Shown: positions 35,938 through 39,068 of the stretch, piece after piece
How positions within the stretch are numbered: position 1 is the first letter of the stretch
How the letters are laid out: every line of letters begins with the position of its first letter
Assembly: GCA_009923785.1 (NCBI GenBank)
Contig: RFSV01000012.1
Span: 1 to 39,068, forward strand
Length of the DNA: 39,068 nucleotides
DNA from: Acidimicrobiia bacterium
GTDB taxonomy: Bacteria; Actinomycetota; Acidimicrobiia; Acidimicrobiales; Ilumatobacteraceae
Direction of reading: 5' to 3'
The notes under the pieces: generated by a model
Seen by the model: only the letters and a program-made list of their open reading frames with translations
Database searches by the model: none
Told to the model about the DNA's origin: nothing
Program-made: the position numbers and the translations under genes

Positions 35938-36384
35938 GTGGTGGTCCAACTCGACAAGTCGCTCGCAATCGAAGCATCTCCCACCGTGGCTTGGGCCGTT
36001 CTCGCCGATTTCGGCGCCATTGCGTCGTGGGTGCCTCTCATCGGCCATTCGTGTCTTCTCAGCGAGCGATCCGAGGGCCTCGGAGCCGTCCGTCGGGTGC
36101 AGATCGCCCGGCAGGTCTTGGTCGAACGCGTCGTCACCTGGGAACCGGAGCGGACCCTTGCGTACGACATCGAAGGACTTCCGCCGATCGTCGGCACGGC
36201 TCGTAACTCGTGGCGGCTCACGCCGACGGCGACCGGCACCGAGGTCAGCCTCACCACCACCATCGACACCGGCGTGAATCCGGCCAAGAAGTTCGTAGCC
36301 GGAAAAGTTCTCGAACGTATGGCCCTCGCCTCCGACATGATGCTCGCTGGACTCGACGCGCGCACGAAAGCACTCGCACCATGA
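35938..36384 (+). CDS. SRPBCC-family ligand-binding protein
   Basis: 148 residues with the START/polyketide-cyclase pattern: a first strand (VVQLDKSLAIEASPTVAWAVLADFGAIASWVP, read in parts), the WVPLIGHS turn, a run of antiparallel strands (RRVQIARQVLVERVV, TLAYDIEGLP, NSWRLTPTATGTEVSLTTTID) and a long C-terminal helix (GKVLERMALASDMMLAGLD). The fold makes a deep hydrophobic cavity; ligand unknown. Its TGA overlaps the ATG of the sulfatase fusion (ATGA), so both proteins are probably made together and may act on the same compound. GTG start, leaderless promoter described separately. Confidence 0.85.
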   Translation: MVVQLDKSLAIEASPTVAWAVLADFGAIASWVPLIGHSCLLSERSEGLGAVRRVQIARQVLVERVVTWEPERTLAYDIEGLPPIVGTARNSWRLTPTATGTEVSLTTTIDTGVNPAKKFVAGKVLERMALASDMMLAGLDARTKALAP

Positions 36385-39053
36385 CCACCCGCCCCGATGT
36401 GATCGTCATCATGACCGACGAGGAGCGCGCCGCTCCCCCGTACGAGAACGACGAACTGCGCGCCTGGCGGAAAACGCTCACTGGTGCCGCATGGTTCGAC
36501 GACAACGCGGTGTCGTTCGATCGCCACTACACCGGATCGCTCGCATGCGTTCCGAGCCGTCCCACTCTTTTCACCGGCCAGTACCCCGATCTGCACGGTG
36601 TCACACAGACCGATGGCCTCGGCAAGATGGCCGACGACTCGCGCATGCGCTGGCTCCGGCCGAACGAGGTTCCCACTCTTGGCAACTGGTTTCGCGCCGC
36701 CGGCTACGACACGCATTACGACGGCAAGTGGCACATCAGCCACGCCGATCTCATGGGCCCCGATGGCGAGCCGCTGCCCACCAACACCGCCGAAGGAGAA
36801 ATCCTTTCGCACAACGTGCGTCGCTATCTCGACGCCGATCCGCTCGGCCCGTACGGATTCTCGGGTTGGGTCGGCCCCGAACCACACGGTGGGCTCTTCG
36901 CCAACTGCGGCCTCGTACGCGATCCGCTCATTGCCGACCGAACCGTGGCCTGGCTCGAGGATCGCTATCGCCGTCGGGCCGCTGGCGACGCCGATGCCCT
37001 GAAGCCGTTCCTCCTCGTCGCAAGTTTCGTGAACCCGCACGACATCGTGCTCTTTCCTCTTTGGATCCAACGCGGTATGCCGCGCGAACTCGACGGAGTG
37101 AAGGTGCCGTCGGTGCCGATGTCGCCGTCCGACTTCGAAGATCTGCGACACAAACCAGCCGCCCACATCGCCTACCGCGCTGCGTATCCGTCGTGCTACG
37201 GCCCCGGCGACACCGTGGCCGCCCTGTACTCAAAGAATCACCAGCGCTACCGCGACCTCTACTACCAACTCCATGCGACGGTCGATGGGCCGCTCGATCG
37301 AGTGCGACGCGCCGTGACCGACGGGACCAGCGCCACCAAAGGTGACGCCGTCATCGTGCGTACCGCCGATCACGGCGAACTCCTCGGGTCACATGGCGGG
37401 CTCCACCAGAAGTGGTTCCAGTTGTACGACGAAGCGACTCGGGTGCCCTTTGCGATTGCCCGCGTGGGCGCGCACTCGACCACTGGTCGTCGCGTCGACT
37501 CGCCCACGTCACACGTTGACCTGGTGCCGACCCTTCTGGCCGCAGCCAACATCGATCTCGCCACCACCGCGGCGGCTCTCGCCGAGGGATTCACGGAGGT
37601 CCACCCATTTCCCGGGTCCGATCTCATGCCGGTGATCGACGGGGCCGAGGCCGACCGCGACCGCACGATCTACGTGATGACGCGCGACAACATGCCCGAG
37701 GGCGATACCGGTGCAAGCGGTGTGGCACGAGCCAACGGCCGCACGTCCGATGCACCCGGACTCTTGCGCATCAACGTCCCGGCCTATGTCGCGACGAACT
37801 TCGAGGGCGTCATCGGACGAGTGAACGACGCCGATGCTTCCGGTGGGGCGAGCCATCTTTGGAAACTCGTGCGCACTTTCGACGACCCGTCCACGTGGAC
37901 CGAACCAGGAGTGCGGCAGTTGGCTAGCGACGGGATGGGCGGACCCCGGTACCGAACGAACGTGCTCGCCGACCAGTGGGAGCTCTACGACCTCGACGCC
38001 GACCCGGTCGAGATGTCCAACCGCTCCGACGACCCGACAGTCGACGCGGTGTTCGCCCATCTTCAGGAGCGGATGAAAGTCGAACGTCACCGCTCGATTC
38101 CCGAACGAAACAAACCGTGGCCCTATGTGACGAGTCGCATCGTCGACGTCGACAAGGTTCCACTCCTTCCACCTCGAAATCTCCTGCAGCAAGTCGTGAA
38201 GCAGCGGGTTCAGCAACGAGTGCGCGACCGGGTCCAGGCACGACGGAGTGGTCCGCAGCCCACACCACCCCCGCCCGCAAAAGTGGCGCGTCGAGTCCTG
38301 CGGCGTCTCGGCCTCCATCCCGACGACGACCAACAATTGTCGCGTGACCTCAGTGGCCGTCGTGCCCTCGTGATCGCCACCAATCACGCCCAACTCGACG
38401 TGGGTCGGCCCACCGGCGTGTTCGCAAGCGAACTCACCGTGCCGTACTACGCGTTCCTCGACGCCGGCATGACCGTCGACGTGGCCAGTCCGCTCGGCGG
38501 CATCATTCCCATCGATCCGTTGTCGTTGAAGCCCGCGGTTCGCACCGAAGCCGACGACCGTCTGCTCGGCGATCCAGCCCTGCGTGCCCGACTCACCGCT
38601 TCACTTGCCGTCGGCGACCTCGACATGCGCTCGTACGAGATCGTGTATCTGGCCGGCGGCTGGGGCGCGGCGTTCGATCTCGGCACCTCGGCCGTACTCG
38701 GTGATCAGATCACCGCCGCCAACGCGAATGGTGCCGTGATCGGCGGCGTGTGCCACGGTCCCCTCGGACTGCTTCAAGCCCTCGACGTCGACGGCACACC
38801 GCTCGTCGAAGGCCGCAAGGTCTCGGCCGTCACCGACAAGCAGGTACGCGAACTCGGCATCACGTCGACTCCTCAACATCCCGAGACCGAACTGCGTGCC
38901 GCTGGCGCAATCTTCGAATCGGCGACCGCTCGACGCGACTTCCTGGCCAATCACTGGGTGGTGGACGGCAATCTCGTCACCGGCCAGAACCAGAACGCCG
39001 CGCCGATGGTCGCCCGACTCATGCTCGAGAAGCTCTCACCGCACGACTCCTGA
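36381..39053 (+). CDS. Sulfatase fused to a DJ-1/PfpI domain
   Basis: 890 residues from the ATG overlapping the SRPBCC stop. Residues 1 to about 610 are an arylsulfatase/alkaline-phosphatase-fold domain: Cys56 in CVPSRPTLFTG is the formylglycine site (CxPSR), followed by DGKWHIS, FVNPHDI, the metal site TADHGELLGSHGG and LYDLDADPVEMSN near the end. A basic, Gln/Arg-rich linker (about 610-655) leads to a class I glutamine-amidotransferase-like DJ-1/PfpI domain (658-890): ALVIATNH, Glu in ASELTVPYY, AGGWGAAFDL and the nucleophile elbow GGVCHGPLGL with Cys791. There is no signal peptide, so the enzyme appears cytoplasmic. The N-terminal metal motif is MTDEE rather than the usual DD. No formylglycine-generating enzyme gene is in view. 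The frame is open without interruption. Confidence 0.9.
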   Translation: MTTRPDVIVIMTDEERAAPPYENDELRAWRKTLTGAAWFDDNAVSFDRHYTGSLACVPSRPTLFTGQYPDLHGVTQTDGLGKMADDSRMRWLRPNEVPTLGNWFRAAGYDTHYDGKWHISHADLMGPDGEPLPTNTAEGEILSHNVRRYLDADPLGPYGFSGWVGPEPHGGLFANCGLVRDPLIADRTVAWLEDRYRRRAAGDADALKPFLLVASFVNPHDIVLFPLWIQRGMPRELDGVKVPSVPMSPSDFEDLRHKPAAHIAYRAAYPSCYGPGDTVAALYSKNHQRYRDLYYQLHATVDGPLDRVRRAVTDGTSATKGDAVIVRTADHGELLGSHGGLHQKWFQLYDEATRVPFAIARVGAHSTTGRRVDSPTSHVDLVPTLLAAANIDLATTAAALAEGFTEVHPFPGSDLMPVIDGAEADRDRTIYVMTRDNMPEGDTGASGVARANGRTSDAPGLLRINVPAYVATNFEGVIGRVNDADASGGASHLWKLVRTFDDPSTWTEPGVRQLASDGMGGPRYRTNVLADQWELYDLDADPVEMSNRSDDPTVDAVFAHLQERMKVERHRSIPERNKPWPYVTSRIVDVDKVPLLPPRNLLQQVVKQRVQQRVRDRVQARRSGPQPTPPPPAKVARRVLRRLGLHPDDDQQLSRDLSGRRALVIATNHAQLDVGRPTGVFASELTVPYYAFLDAGMTVDVASPLGGIIPIDPLSLKPAVRTEADDRLLGDPALRARLTASLAVGDLDMRSYEIVYLAGGWGAAFDLGTSAVLGDQITAANANGAVIGGVCHGPLGLLQALDVDGTPLVEGRKVSAVTDKQVRELGITSTPQHPETELRAAGAIFESATARRDFLANHWVVDGNLVTGQNQNAAPMVARLMLEKLSPHDS

Positions 39054-39068
39054 ATCGACGGGCATGAC

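Overview
The window is high-GC bacterial DNA, densely packed and with frequent GTG starts. I infer an actinobacterium, probably of the class Acidimicrobiia rather than Mycobacterium or Streptomyces. The support is gene order: rpsB-tsf-pyrH-frr-cdsA-dxr-rseP-ispG beside whiG, xerC, dprA and comM, and a mec/cysM/murI/rph/rdgB neighbourhood like that around Rv1334-Rv1341 of M. tuberculosis. The class-level placement is a guess. Many genes lack a Shine-Dalgarno and have TANNNT 6-9 bp before the start codon, as expected for leaderless actinobacterial transcripts.

Region 1 (1-13201, minus strand) is housekeeping. It runs comM, dprA, xerC, whiG-type sigma factor, a degenerate M23 protein, then the rpsB operon into isoprenoid and phospholipid genes, ending in ispG, which runs off the left edge. 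Region 2 (13256-20108) holds a small lipoprotein, clpP, a beta-carbonic anhydrase, an operon of two unusual PLP fold-type II enzymes, tRNA-Leu(UAG), a double GNAT protein and a D-threonine-aldolase-like enzyme. Region 3 (20111-27827) is the sulfur/peptidoglycan/RNA block: rdgB, rph, murI, an EamA transporter, cysM, mec (with no cysO beside it), smpB, a GH13 alpha-glucosidase and ssrA (tmRNA).

Region 4 (27828-39068) is accessory: an alpha/beta-hydrolase lipoprotein, a 3-hydroxyacyl-CoA dehydrogenase/acetoacetate decarboxylase-like pair and a gamma-glutamyltransferase. Next is a small divergent locus at 33.4-35.5 kb with visibly more A/T. A SARP-type activator with a C-terminal cupin faces a DUF1059-like miniprotein and an unknown two-domain protein. 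The minus-strand promoter between them carries two identical heptamers with an 11-bp period, 8 bp before a TACCTT -10 box, which is the known layout of a SARP-activated promoter. This is the best candidate in the window for an undescribed regulatory system. The window ends with a translationally coupled SRPBCC protein and an 890-residue sulfatase fused to a DJ-1/PfpI domain.

All assignments come from reading motifs and gene order; no database search was possible.
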